From contig CAYGAG010000062.1 in assembly GCA_964347765.1 (NCBI GenBank), positions 1 to 9,173 of the forward strand: a stretch of DNA of 9,173 nt, written 5' to 3'. The first letter of the stretch is position 1; every line of letters starts with the position of its first letter. The translations under genes were made by a program, and so were the position numbers. The notes below the pieces were generated by a model. That model made no database searches. It was not told the origin of the DNA and saw only the letters and a list, made by a program, of their open reading frames with translations. This DNA is from CAYGAG01 sp964347765. Its GTDB lineage: Archaea; Thermoproteota; Bathyarchaeia; Bathyarchaeales; Bathycorpusculaceae. Below are positions 1 through 6,230 of this stretch, piece after piece.

Positions 1-621
1 GTCACCGCCCATGCCAAGGCGGTCGTTGGGTCCATCGTGTCTATAAGCGTAGAAGTTGCAAACATCGGCAAATCTGATGAAGATGTTGAAGTTGCGGTTT
101 CATACGACTCAACCCTCATAGGTTTTAACGATACCGTCATGCTACCTGCGCAAAGTANNNNNNNNNNNNNNNNNNNNNNNNNNNNNNNNNNNNNNNNNNN
201 NNNNNNNNNNNNNNNNNNNNNNNNNNNNNNNNNNNNNNNNNNNNNNNNNNNNNNNNNCGCGACTGCAACCATCCCAGAAGATGGAGATCCCAGCGACAAC
301 TGGAACACCACAACTTTTTCAGCAGTACACGATGTGGCCGTTGTCAGCGTCACCGCCCCAGCTAAGGCGGTTGTTGGGTCCATCGTGTCTATTAGCGTAG
401 AGGTCGCAAATGAGGGCTCCTTTGCCGAAGTGGGTAACGTCACAATCCTTTACGACTCAACCCTCATAGGTTTTAACGATACCGTCATGCTACCTGCGCA
501 AAGTAGTACGCTCGTTCCGTTCGACTGGAACATCACAGGCTTAGCGCAGGGTACGTACACTATAAACGCGACTGCAACCATCCCAGAAGATGGAGATCCC
601 AGCGACAACTGGAACACCACA
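1..621 (+). repeat. Near-identical tandem CARDB-coding repeat, two copies
   Basis: Copy 1 begins at or before base 1 and copy 2 begins at 349. By eye, bases 1-60 match 349-408 at 53 of 60 positions. Bases 61-102 match 409-450 at only 19 of 42. Bases 103-157 and 451-505 are identical over 55 nt, and bases 258-312 and 567-621 are identical over 55 nt, including all synonymous positions. Measured to the left of the N run the offset is 348 nt, and to the right it is 309 nt. The difference comes from the N run being longer than the matching segment of copy 2. The real period is most likely 309 nt, or 103 residues. The next CARDB unit, from about 640, is far more diverged. Confidence 0.9.
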
Positions 622-1656
622 GCAATCCTTTTGGCGATACACGATGTGGCTGTCACATACATCTCAGTATTCCCCCACACGGTATACGTGGGAGACCTCA
701 TGATCATTGGGGTGAGGACGAGAAATCAAGGTTTGTACAACGAAACCTTTGAGGTTGAGGTCACCTACGATACAAGCACCATCGAGCAACCTAGATCTGT
801 CGCGCTGCTTTCAGGCGCTACCAATTACACGGAGTTCAGCTGGAACACCACGGGCGTTGTCCCAAATTCCTACACGATGACGGCCAAAGCAAGCCTGGTG
901 ACAGACCAGAACTTGACTAACAACCTAATGACCAAATCAATTGTTGTTAACCCTCCTCTGACCGGAGCGATCGCTGGCACGGTCATGCGTGCTTCGGACG
1001 GACATCCAATAGTAGGAGCCTCCGTTACTGCTGAAGGCTACAATGCCACCAACACCGACGTTTACGGACACTACAACATCACAGGTGTGCCTGTAGGAAC
1101 CTTCAACGTAACCGTAGAGGCGACAGGATACTTCAGCGACTTTAGGCTAGTGACTGTAGAATCTGAAAAAACCACCATCGTGAACTTCACTCTACAGGTG
1201 AGTAGCGCGCGCGTACATGACGTAGCTGTGACCAGCATCACCATCAATCCAACGACTGCAAAAGTCGGGGAGAACGTTACGATCACAGTGGTTGTCAAGA
1301 ATCAGGGAACGGAGAGGGAAACTTTTAGTGTGACGGTTTATCGTGACGCAGCAGAGATCGAAACCAAGGAAGTCACCGACTTAGATCCAGATGCTGAGAG
1401 AACGTTGACTTTTGTGTGGGATACAACAGGCTTGGATGCAGGTGACTATACCATAAAAGCTTTGACAAGCGAGGTACCTGGAGAAACCGATGAAGCCGAC
1501 AACACCAAGACCTATGGGGCTTTCACCTTATCACCGCCTAGCGCTGCGTGGCCACCCATAGAAATAGTCATTGCAGGAGTAGCGGCGGCAATCGTTATTT
1601 TAGCAATAGGCTCCTATGTCATCATGATGAGGAGGAGAAGACGCCGCAAACGGTAG
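1..1656 (+). CDS. CARDB-repeat cell-surface protein, C-terminal membrane anchor (5' truncated)
   Basis: The frame is open from base 1, so the N-terminus and any signal peptide lie outside the window; 551 codons are present before TAG at 1654. Residues here count from base 1. The protein is a string of Ig-like CARDB (cell adhesion related domain in bacteria) units: the end of one at about 1-105, then units opening with the motif HDVAV at residues 110, 214 and 406. A carboxypeptidase-regulatory-like beta domain (GAIAGTV... through GASVTAEGYNATNTD) sits at about 322-400. A hydrophobic helix at about 520-543 and the tail RRRRRRKR form a stop-transfer anchor, so the repeats should face outward. 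Many N-x-S/T sequons suggest glycosylation. The likely role is adhesion, scaffolding or binding at the envelope; no catalytic motif is visible. The 100-N gap at 158-257 keeps the frame, but its length is probably wrong. Family assignment is firm; the exact function is unknown. Confidence 0.88.
   Translation, partial: VTAHAKAVVGSIVSISVEVANIGKSDEDVEVAVSYDSTLIGFNDTVMLPAQSXXXXXXXXXXXXXXXXXXXXXXXXXXXXXXXXXXATATIPEDGDPSDNWNTTTFSAVHDVAVVSVTAPAKAVVGSIVSISVEVANEGSFAEVGNVTILYDSTLIGFNDTVMLPAQSSTLVPFDWNITGLAQGTYTINATATIPEDGDPSDNWNTTAILLAIHDVAVTYISVFPHTVYVGDLMIIGVRTRNQGLYNETFEVEVTYDTSTIEQPRSVALLSGATNYTEFSWNTTGVVPNSYTMTAKASLVTDQNLTNNLMTKSIVVNPPLTGAIAGTVMRASDGHPIVGASVTAEGYNATNTDVYGHYNITGVPVGTFNVTVEATGYFSDFRLVTVESEKTTIVNFTLQVSSARVHDVAVTSITINPTTAKVGENVTITVVVKNQGTERETFSVTVYRDAAEIETKEVTDLDPDAERTLTFVWDTTGLDAGDYTIKALTSEVPGETDEADNTKTYGAFTLSPPSAAWPPIEIVIAGVAAAIVILAIGSYVIMMRRRRRRKR
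158..257. other. Assembly gap (100 N) inside the tandem repeat
   Basis: Exactly 100 N. The matching part of copy 2 (506-566) is 61 nt. Because 61 and 100 are both 1 modulo 3, the reading frame survives by coincidence. If one simple copy is missing, the protein is 13 residues shorter than it appears. The gap could also hide whole extra repeat units (61 + 309n nt). Confidence 0.85.
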
Positions 1657-1676
1657 GAATGATCCTTCCCATTCCT
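1655..1676 (+). terminator. Stem-loop at the stop codon of the first CARDB gene, possible terminator
   Basis: AGGAATG (1655-1661) and CATTCCT (1670-1676) are perfect reverse complements, giving a 7-bp stem with an 8-nt loop that starts inside the TAG stop codon. Pyrimidine-rich sequence follows (TTCTACTTC). There is no long T run, so a role in termination or 3'-end stability is only a suggestion. Confidence 0.35.
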
Positions 1677-1678
1677 TC

Positions 1679-1693
1679 TACTTCATTGAAGTA
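1679..1693. repeat. Perfect 15-bp dyad TACTTCATTGAAGTA
   Basis: TACTTCA and TGAAGTA are exact reverse complements around a single central T at 1686. The element lies between the two CARDB genes, about 85 nt before the start of the second and just upstream of its candidate promoter box. Such tight symmetry suits binding by a dimeric regulator better than an RNA hairpin, but no regulator is identified. Confidence 0.4.
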
Positions 1694-1711
1694 TATTTGT
1701 CGTGCGAGACA

Positions 1712-1725
1712 GAAAGTTTCTTAAG
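1712..1725 (+). promoter_or_regulatory. Candidate archaeal BRE/TATA promoter for the cohesin-CARDB gene
   Basis: GAAAGTTTCTTAAG combines a purine-rich BRE-like GAAAG with a TATA-like TTTCTTAA. Transcription starting about 25 nt downstream, near 1747, would give a leader of roughly 30 nt before ATG 1778. The AT-rich run GTATATTT at 1691-1698 is an alternative TATA box. This is judged by eye only. Confidence 0.3.
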
Positions 1726-1777
1726 CAAGCCTAAAGTCATAGCTACAATCTCGCGATATGAACTGAGTGAGAATGAA

Positions 1778-3151
1778 ATGTTGCGGGTGTTCTTAATCCT
1801 GCTCCTTATGATCAGCCTAAGCATGAACACAGTTGCGGTTGCTCAAGATCAGACACAAGATCTGGCAATTGTCAGCGTCACGCCATACCCAACCGATGTT
1901 GAAGCAGGCAGCCTTGTAAACATCACAGTTGTTGCTGGGAACCTGGGAACCGCGTCTGAATCATTTAACGTAACCGCTTACTACGAAAACAACGCTATAG
2001 AAACCAAAACCATACTAAATCTGGCACCCAACACAAGTGCATCTCTCACCTTTATCTGGAATACGACGGAAATCCCTCCAGGAACTCACACGATAAAAGC
2101 AGAAGCAGACCCCTTACCCCAAGAAACAGCTATAGAAGACAATTCGTTAATTTCGTCTGAGAGAGTCAGAGTTTTCAAATCTCCATACATCGGGATCGTC
2201 CCTTGGAGCACTGTGAACCCTGCACTAGGGCCTGGCACAAATTACACCATCTCCATCTATACTGACTACGCTGGTCACGATGTTTGGGGCTACGAGTTTG
2301 AGCTAGCCTTCAATCCCAACATCCTACAAGGTGTAGATGTAGTCAACGGAGACCTCATCACAGAGGACGTGGCAATCACCTTGCCGTTCGTCGGAGAGTT
2401 TAACAACACACTTGGCATGTTGGATCTGACTGGAAACGCCTTCCATTCTGATCCGCCAGCCCCTGTACCTGTGACTTCTGGCCCTGGCATACTAGCTCAT
2501 GTAACTTTCTCGGTTATCGCCTCTGGAGACTCCTACATAGCCCTTGGAGATGAAACGAGACTTATCGGATATGATCCTGTGATAGAGGATGACTACAACA
2601 TCATAGACTGGGTCTTCCCGCAGCCTGGCCATGTCTTGAACGGTTACTTCTCTAACACGGTGGAAGAGGTAGTCCACGATATGGCGGTTATCAGCGTCAC
2701 AGCATCACCCACTGAAGTGGAAGCGGGCGATCTTGTAAACATCACGGTTGTCATTGAAAACCAAGGAACGATGCGCGAAGATGTGACTGTTAGAGTTCTG
2801 CGTGACTATAAACCTGGCAATCCACCATGGGTCATCAAAGACGGCACGAAAACCGTCAATGATGTATCAGCTGGCGCAATCGAATCCTTAATCTTTGCCT
2901 GGAACACATCTTTCATAATTGGGAACCATACCATAGCAGCTGAGGTAATCCCACTGCTCGGCGAGGAAGATGTCGAAGACAACATCCTCCAAAGCGACGA
3001 GGTCATCAAAGTGAAGCCCCCTGAAGAGCCGCCTATACCTATTGACCTCATAGTCGGCGTTGTGATAGTAGCGGTTGTAGCTATCTCGCTTGTCTGGTAC
3101 GCGTTCGCCCGCAGACGAAAGAGGAAATCGAAACGGGCGCCCAGCTATTGA
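1778..3151 (+). CDS. Secreted membrane-anchored CARDB-cohesin-CARDB protein
   Basis: This 457-residue surface protein starts at ATG 1778, which opens a classic signal peptide: MLR followed by a hydrophobic core, with probable cleavage after VAVA at residue 22. An in-frame TTG at 1697 would put 27 polar residues before it and is less likely. Residues about 27-130 are a CARDB domain (QDLAIVSVTPYPTDVEAGS). Residues about 137-293 resemble a cohesin-type beta-sandwich, with GYEFELAFNPNILQGVDVVN early and GILAHVTFSVIASGDS later. A second CARDB begins with HDMAV at 300. A short proline-rich linker (KPPEEPPIP) precedes a TM helix at about 424-444 and a basic tail RRRKRKSKR. Cohesin domains bind dockerin partners in cellulosomes; archaeal relatives often lack known dockerins, so a binding or scaffold role is inference. 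Architecture and anchor closely parallel the upstream CARDB gene, which suggests related jobs. Confidence 0.87.
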   Translation: MLRVFLILLLMISLSMNTVAVAQDQTQDLAIVSVTPYPTDVEAGSLVNITVVAGNLGTASESFNVTAYYENNAIETKTILNLAPNTSASLTFIWNTTEIPPGTHTIKAEADPLPQETAIEDNSLISSERVRVFKSPYIGIVPWSTVNPALGPGTNYTISIYTDYAGHDVWGYEFELAFNPNILQGVDVVNGDLITEDVAITLPFVGEFNNTLGMLDLTGNAFHSDPPAPVPVTSGPGILAHVTFSVIASGDSYIALGDETRLIGYDPVIEDDYNIIDWVFPQPGHVLNGYFSNTVEEVVHDMAVISVTASPTEVEAGDLVNITVVIENQGTMREDVTVRVLRDYKPGNPPWVIKDGTKTVNDVSAGAIESLIFAWNTSFIIGNHTIAAEVIPLLGEEDVEDNILQSDEVIKVKPPEEPPIPIDLIVGVVIVAVVAISLVWYAFARRRKRKSKRAPSY

Positions 3152-3184
3152 GACTTGCCTGTAGAGTAAGACTAATTAGCTGGG
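3140..3184 (+). terminator. Stem-loop spanning the stop codon of the cohesin-CARDB gene, possible terminator
   Basis: CCCAGCTA (3140-3147) and TAGCTGGG (3177-3184) are perfect reverse complements with a 29-nt loop that contains the TGA stop at 3149. T-rich sequence follows (TTTGCTTCATGCTTTTC, 3185-3201). It could end the surface-protein transcript before the transporter operon. The large loop weakens the case. Confidence 0.3.
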
Positions 3185-3248
3185 TTTGCTTCATGCTTTT
3201 CAACGCTCGTCGCAATGTAAGATAGAGTGGCGAGTGTACTCAGATTCA

Positions 3249-3254
3249 GAGGTG
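3249..3254 (+). promoter_or_regulatory. Ribosome binding site deciding the dppB start
   Basis: GAGGTG ends 5 nt before GTG 3260, the spacing expected for archaeal Shine-Dalgarno pairing. No comparable site precedes the in-frame GTG at 3227. Starting at 3260 also gives the usual short N-terminus of this permease family (MTLRTFIIRRLILVVPTFF). Confidence 0.7.
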
Positions 3255-3259
3255 CTCTT

Positions 3260-4315
3260 GTGACGCTTAGAACTTTCATCATTAGAAGGCTCATATTAGT
3301 GGTTCCAACCTTTTTTCTGATTTCAATAGTCGTCTTCTCCATAATTCATCTTGCACCCGGTGATCCGACGGTGATCATAGCTGGCAGGCACACACCCTCC
3401 CCAGAGGTTAGGGAAGAAATAAGAAAGGAATACGGGCTTGATCAGCCAATCATCAATCAATACATAGTTTGGCTCGGCAAATTGCTGCGCGGCGACCTTG
3501 GATTCTCGTACCTGAATGAAGCACCAGTCGTCTCAATGATAGGCAAACGAGTGCCGCGCACATTGGAACTCATGCTTGTAGCTGAAGTTATCTCAGTGTT
3601 GATCGCAATTGCTCTTGGAGTCATTGCCGCCGTCAAACACTACTCAATAACCGATGCCCTATCTTCACTGGCGGCGCTAATCGGCTACGCAGTACCTAAC
3701 TTTTGGATAGCATTAATGGCAATAATCGTTTTCTCATTATGGCTAGGAGTGCTTCCCGTCGCCGGTATAGGCACAACTGGTGCAACATTTCCCACGCCTT
3801 TCCACGCGCTGGCTGACCACCTAAGATATCTCGTACTTCCAACCTCCATCCTCGTTCTGGGATGGACAGCTTATCTCTTCCGAATGATTAGATCAGCTAT
3901 GCTAGAAGTCATGGGGCAAGACTACATCGTCACCGCCAGAGCCAAAGGCTTGAAGGAGAGAGTCGTAATCTACAAGCACGCCCTAAGAAACGCCCTCTTG
4001 CCCGTAGTAACATATGAAGCCTATTCTATGGGATTCCTGCTCAGCGGAGCAGCAGTAATCGAGACGATATTTCGCTGGCCAGGCTTAGGCCAATTCATGG
4101 TTACAATAGCAGACAAGAGAGATTTTCCTACGCTAATGGGTTTAAGCATTATAATAGCTCTAATGGTTCTTCTCGCAAACCTATGTGCAGACATCGCCTA
4201 CGCAATNNNNNNNNNNNNNNNNNNNNNNNNNNNNNNNNNNNNNNNNNNNNNNNNNNNNNNNNNNNNNNNNNNNNNNNNNNNNNNNNNNNNNNNNNNNNNN
4301 NNNNNNAAGGTTTAA
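3260..4315 (+). CDS. dppB: Peptide/nickel-type ABC transporter permease, DppB family
   Basis: First integral membrane subunit of an oligopeptide/dipeptide/nickel ABC importer. From GTG 3260 there are 315 residues before the N gap. TM1 is at about 11-30, followed by the family hallmark HLAPGDP and the extracellular segment TPSPEVREEIRKEYGLDQP (45-63). Further TM segments lie near 103-125, 135-165, 190-210, 250-270 and 293-312. The ATPase-contacting EAA-type loop is TARAKGL...ALRNALLP at 225-248. The visible part ends at ADIAYA, where relatives usually continue with a DPR-type tail of about ten residues. After the N run, AAG GTT TAA (4307-4315) is in the same frame and would make a plausible KV ending, so I place the stop there. 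The number of residues inside the gap is unknown. It is the first gene of an operon with dppC, dppD and dppF. Peptides are the usual substrate, but sugars or nickel are possible. Confidence 0.92.
   Translation: MTLRTFIIRRLILVVPTFFLISIVVFSIIHLAPGDPTVIIAGRHTPSPEVREEIRKEYGLDQPIINQYIVWLGKLLRGDLGFSYLNEAPVVSMIGKRVPRTLELMLVAEVISVLIAIALGVIAAVKHYSITDALSSLAALIGYAVPNFWIALMAIIVFSLWLGVLPVAGIGTTGATFPTPFHALADHLRYLVLPTSILVLGWTAYLFRMIRSAMLEVMGQDYIVTARAKGLKERVVIYKHALRNALLPVVTYEAYSMGFLLSGAAVIETIFRWPGLGQFMVTIADKRDFPTLMGLSIIIALMVLLANLCADIAYAXXXXXXXXXXXXXXXXXXXXXXXXXXXXXXXXXXKV
4207..4306. other. Assembly gap (100 N) at the dppB C-terminus
   Basis: This second run of exactly 100 N looks like a placeholder. Family length suggests only about 5-10 codons are missing between ADIAYA and the terminal KV, that is, roughly 20-30 nt. 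The frame is kept across the N run as written. Confidence 0.7.
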
Positions 4316-4334
4316 CTTGTTGGAGAAATCTCAC

Positions 4335-5234
4335 ATGACTAGTCGCTCACGCGGGAGCCCGAAGGAAGAGACTGAGGAAGTCTATGAACCATCCAAGGCC
4401 ACACGGCTCTTTATCGTGTGGAGAAAACTCAGAAAGAGCAAGTTGGCAATAGCCGGCTTTGGCATCGTTCTATCAATCTCGATATTGGCGATTTTTGCCC
4501 CTATAGTCGCTCCATACGATCCGAATTGGATGGGCTATTCGACACGTCCTCCATCCCTCAACCATTGGATGGGAACGGACACCCTAGGCAGAGACATGTT
4601 CACCCTAATCATATATGGAGCCAGAATCTCTCTATATGTTGGTCTCGCCGCTGTCTTCCTAGAAATCGGCATTGGCCTAGCGATTGGAATGGCCTCAGGT
4701 TATTTTGGAGGAATCGTTGATGAGACACTGATGCGGTTAACAGATCTGATACTGACTTTGCCAACACTTCCACTCCTAATAATAACTGTTGTTGTATTTC
4801 AGTCGCGAAACATCCACACAATAGTACTCGTGATGGGGCTATTTGGATGGCCATTCATGGCTAGGGTAGTGCGAAGTGAGTTCTTGGCATTGAGAGAGAC
4901 CACTTTCGTTGAGGCTGCAAAATCAATGGGGGCAACTGATTGGCGAATCATTATACGTCACATCCTGCCCAACATCCTGTCCACAATCATCGTCATTGGA
5001 ACCATGGATATACCTTGGTACATTTTTTGGGAAGCAACTCTAACCTTCTTAGGTTTTGGTGACCCCTCTTCAGCTTCATGGGGAGTGCTCTTGGAGAGAG
5101 GGTACCTTAATTTTCACTATGCTTGGTGGATGATAACCTTTCCAGGATTGGCATTGTTCTTCACCTCATTAGGGTTTAACCTCTTTGGAGACGGGTTAAG
5201 AGACGCCTTGGACGTGACAACAAGAGGCCGCTAG
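4335..5234 (+). CDS. dppC: Peptide/nickel-type ABC transporter permease, DppC family
   Basis: Second permease subunit, 299 residues, pairing with DppB to form the channel. ATG 4335 follows TTGGAGA (4320-4326) with suitable spacing. A charged cytoplasmic N-terminus (about 1-36) precedes TM1 at 38-60. Then come the family segment APYDPNWMG, the motif HWMGTDTLGRDMFTLIIYGARISL at 77-100 (described by its HWMGTD and GRD residues), and several more TM helices. The EAA loop, EAAKSMGATDWRIIIRHILPN, spans 193-213 with its conserved E-A-A, G and LP residues; it docks onto the ATPases. The C-terminus GDGLRDALDVTTRGR is typical. The gene is complete and ends 3 nt before dppD, which indicates co-transcription. 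Family assignment is firm; the substrate is not shown by the sequence. Confidence 0.95.
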   Translation: MTSRSRGSPKEETEEVYEPSKATRLFIVWRKLRKSKLAIAGFGIVLSISILAIFAPIVAPYDPNWMGYSTRPPSLNHWMGTDTLGRDMFTLIIYGARISLYVGLAAVFLEIGIGLAIGMASGYFGGIVDETLMRLTDLILTLPTLPLLIITVVVFQSRNIHTIVLVMGLFGWPFMARVVRSEFLALRETTFVEAAKSMGATDWRIIIRHILPNILSTIIVIGTMDIPWYIFWEATLTFLGFGDPSSASWGVLLERGYLNFHYAWWMITFPGLALFFTSLGFNLFGDGLRDALDVTTRGR

Positions 5235-5237
5235 CCA

Positions 5238-6230
5238 ATGAACGAATCGGCGCTTCTAAGTATTAACAATCTGAAGACGTACTATCTCATAACTGAAGGT
5301 GCCGTGAAAGCAGTAGATGGAGTCAATCTAACGATAGACAAGGAGGAGGTTCTTGGGCTTGTGGGTGAATCTGGATGCGGAAAGAGCACCGTAGCTCATT
5401 CTATTATGAGATTGATTCGACCTCCAGGTAAGATTGTTGGAGGTGAAATATGGTTCGAGGCCCAAGACCTCTTGAGAATCAGCGAGGAAGAGATGAGGAA
5501 GATCAGAGGAGGGAGAATTGCCATGATCTTCCAGAATCCTACATCTTCTATGAACCCGGTATATACCGTGGGAAGTCAAATCGGTGAAGCCATCAGACTT
5601 CACCAAGAGGTGGAAAGGCATCAAATAAAGGAAAAAGTCGTTGAAATACTGCACAAAGTAGGCATACCCGACCCATCAAAGAGGATGAAAGACTACCCAC
5701 ACGAATACAGCGGAGGAATGTGTCAACGCGCCATGACTGCCATGGCTCTCTCATGCAATGCAAAGTTGCTCATCGCAGATGAGCCGACGACAAACCTAGA
5801 CGTTACTATACAGGCCCAAATCCTAGAGCTTATGAAGGGATTGAGGAAAAGCTTTGGCGCCTCAATCTTGCTAATTGGACACAATCTGGGTGTGATAAGT
5901 GAACTCTGCGATAGAGTTGCTGTCATGTATGCCGGAAAGATTGTCGAATACTCTGATCTGGAAGCAATCTTTGAAAAGCCAGAACATCCTTACACCCAAG
6001 CCCTTATTGAGTCGATTCCAAGACTTGACATGGAGACGGAAAGACTTCGTATCATCCCTGGAACGGTGCCTCGTCTGATTAATCCACCCACCGGATGTAG
6101 GTTTCACCTTAGATGTGAACACACGATGGCAGTCTGTCGCGAACAAGAACCTTCGCTTACTGAGATTGGAGAGAGACACACAGTAGCATGCTTCCTGTAC
6201 ACTTCGGAAGGAAAGACTACTAATCAATGA
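5238..6230 (+). CDS. dppD: Peptide/nickel-type ABC transporter ATPase, DppD family
   Basis: First ATPase subunit, 330 residues, powering DppB/DppC. Visible parts are Walker A GESGCGKST (43-51), Q-loop glutamine 99 in MIFQNP, signature YSGGMCQR (157-164), Walker B LLIADEP with catalytic Glu182, D-loop LDVT, and H-loop His215. The C-terminal oligopeptide-transporter extension carries C287, C293, C300 and C318 (C-x5-C-x6-C-x17-C). In a characterised DppD the equivalent cysteines bind a 4Fe-4S cluster, from family knowledge. Two oddities are Cys162 where relatives usually have Arg (SGGMRQR), and IGHN at the H-loop where THD is usual. The essential His and Glu are kept, so the enzyme should work. 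It begins 3 nt after dppC and its TGA overlaps the ATG of dppF by 4 nt (ATGA), which suggests translational coupling. Confidence 0.95.
   Translation: MNESALLSINNLKTYYLITEGAVKAVDGVNLTIDKEEVLGLVGESGCGKSTVAHSIMRLIRPPGKIVGGEIWFEAQDLLRISEEEMRKIRGGRIAMIFQNPTSSMNPVYTVGSQIGEAIRLHQEVERHQIKEKVVEILHKVGIPDPSKRMKDYPHEYSGGMCQRAMTAMALSCNAKLLIADEPTTNLDVTIQAQILELMKGLRKSFGASILLIGHNLGVISELCDRVAVMYAGKIVEYSDLEAIFEKPEHPYTQALIESIPRLDMETERLRIIPGTVPRLINPPTGCRFHLRCEHTMAVCREQEPSLTEIGERHTVACFLYTSEGKTTNQ

Noticed and set aside
1..621. Tandem repeats considered as a CRISPR array or mobile element
   Set aside because: The repeats are about 309 nt, coding and in frame, with no short repeat-spacer pattern, terminal inverted repeats or transposase.
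1697..1777. Longer start (TTG 1697) for the cohesin-CARDB gene
   Set aside because: It adds 27 mostly polar residues before a textbook signal peptide that begins at ATG 1778, and it overlaps the candidate promoter.
3227..3259. Longer start (GTG 3227) for dppB
   Set aside because: GTG 3260 has a GAGGTG site at ideal spacing and gives the normal family N-terminus; 3227 has no good site.
4418..4720. Plus-strand ORF of 100 residues within dppC
   Set aside because: It is an out-of-frame shadow of a well-conserved permease gene.
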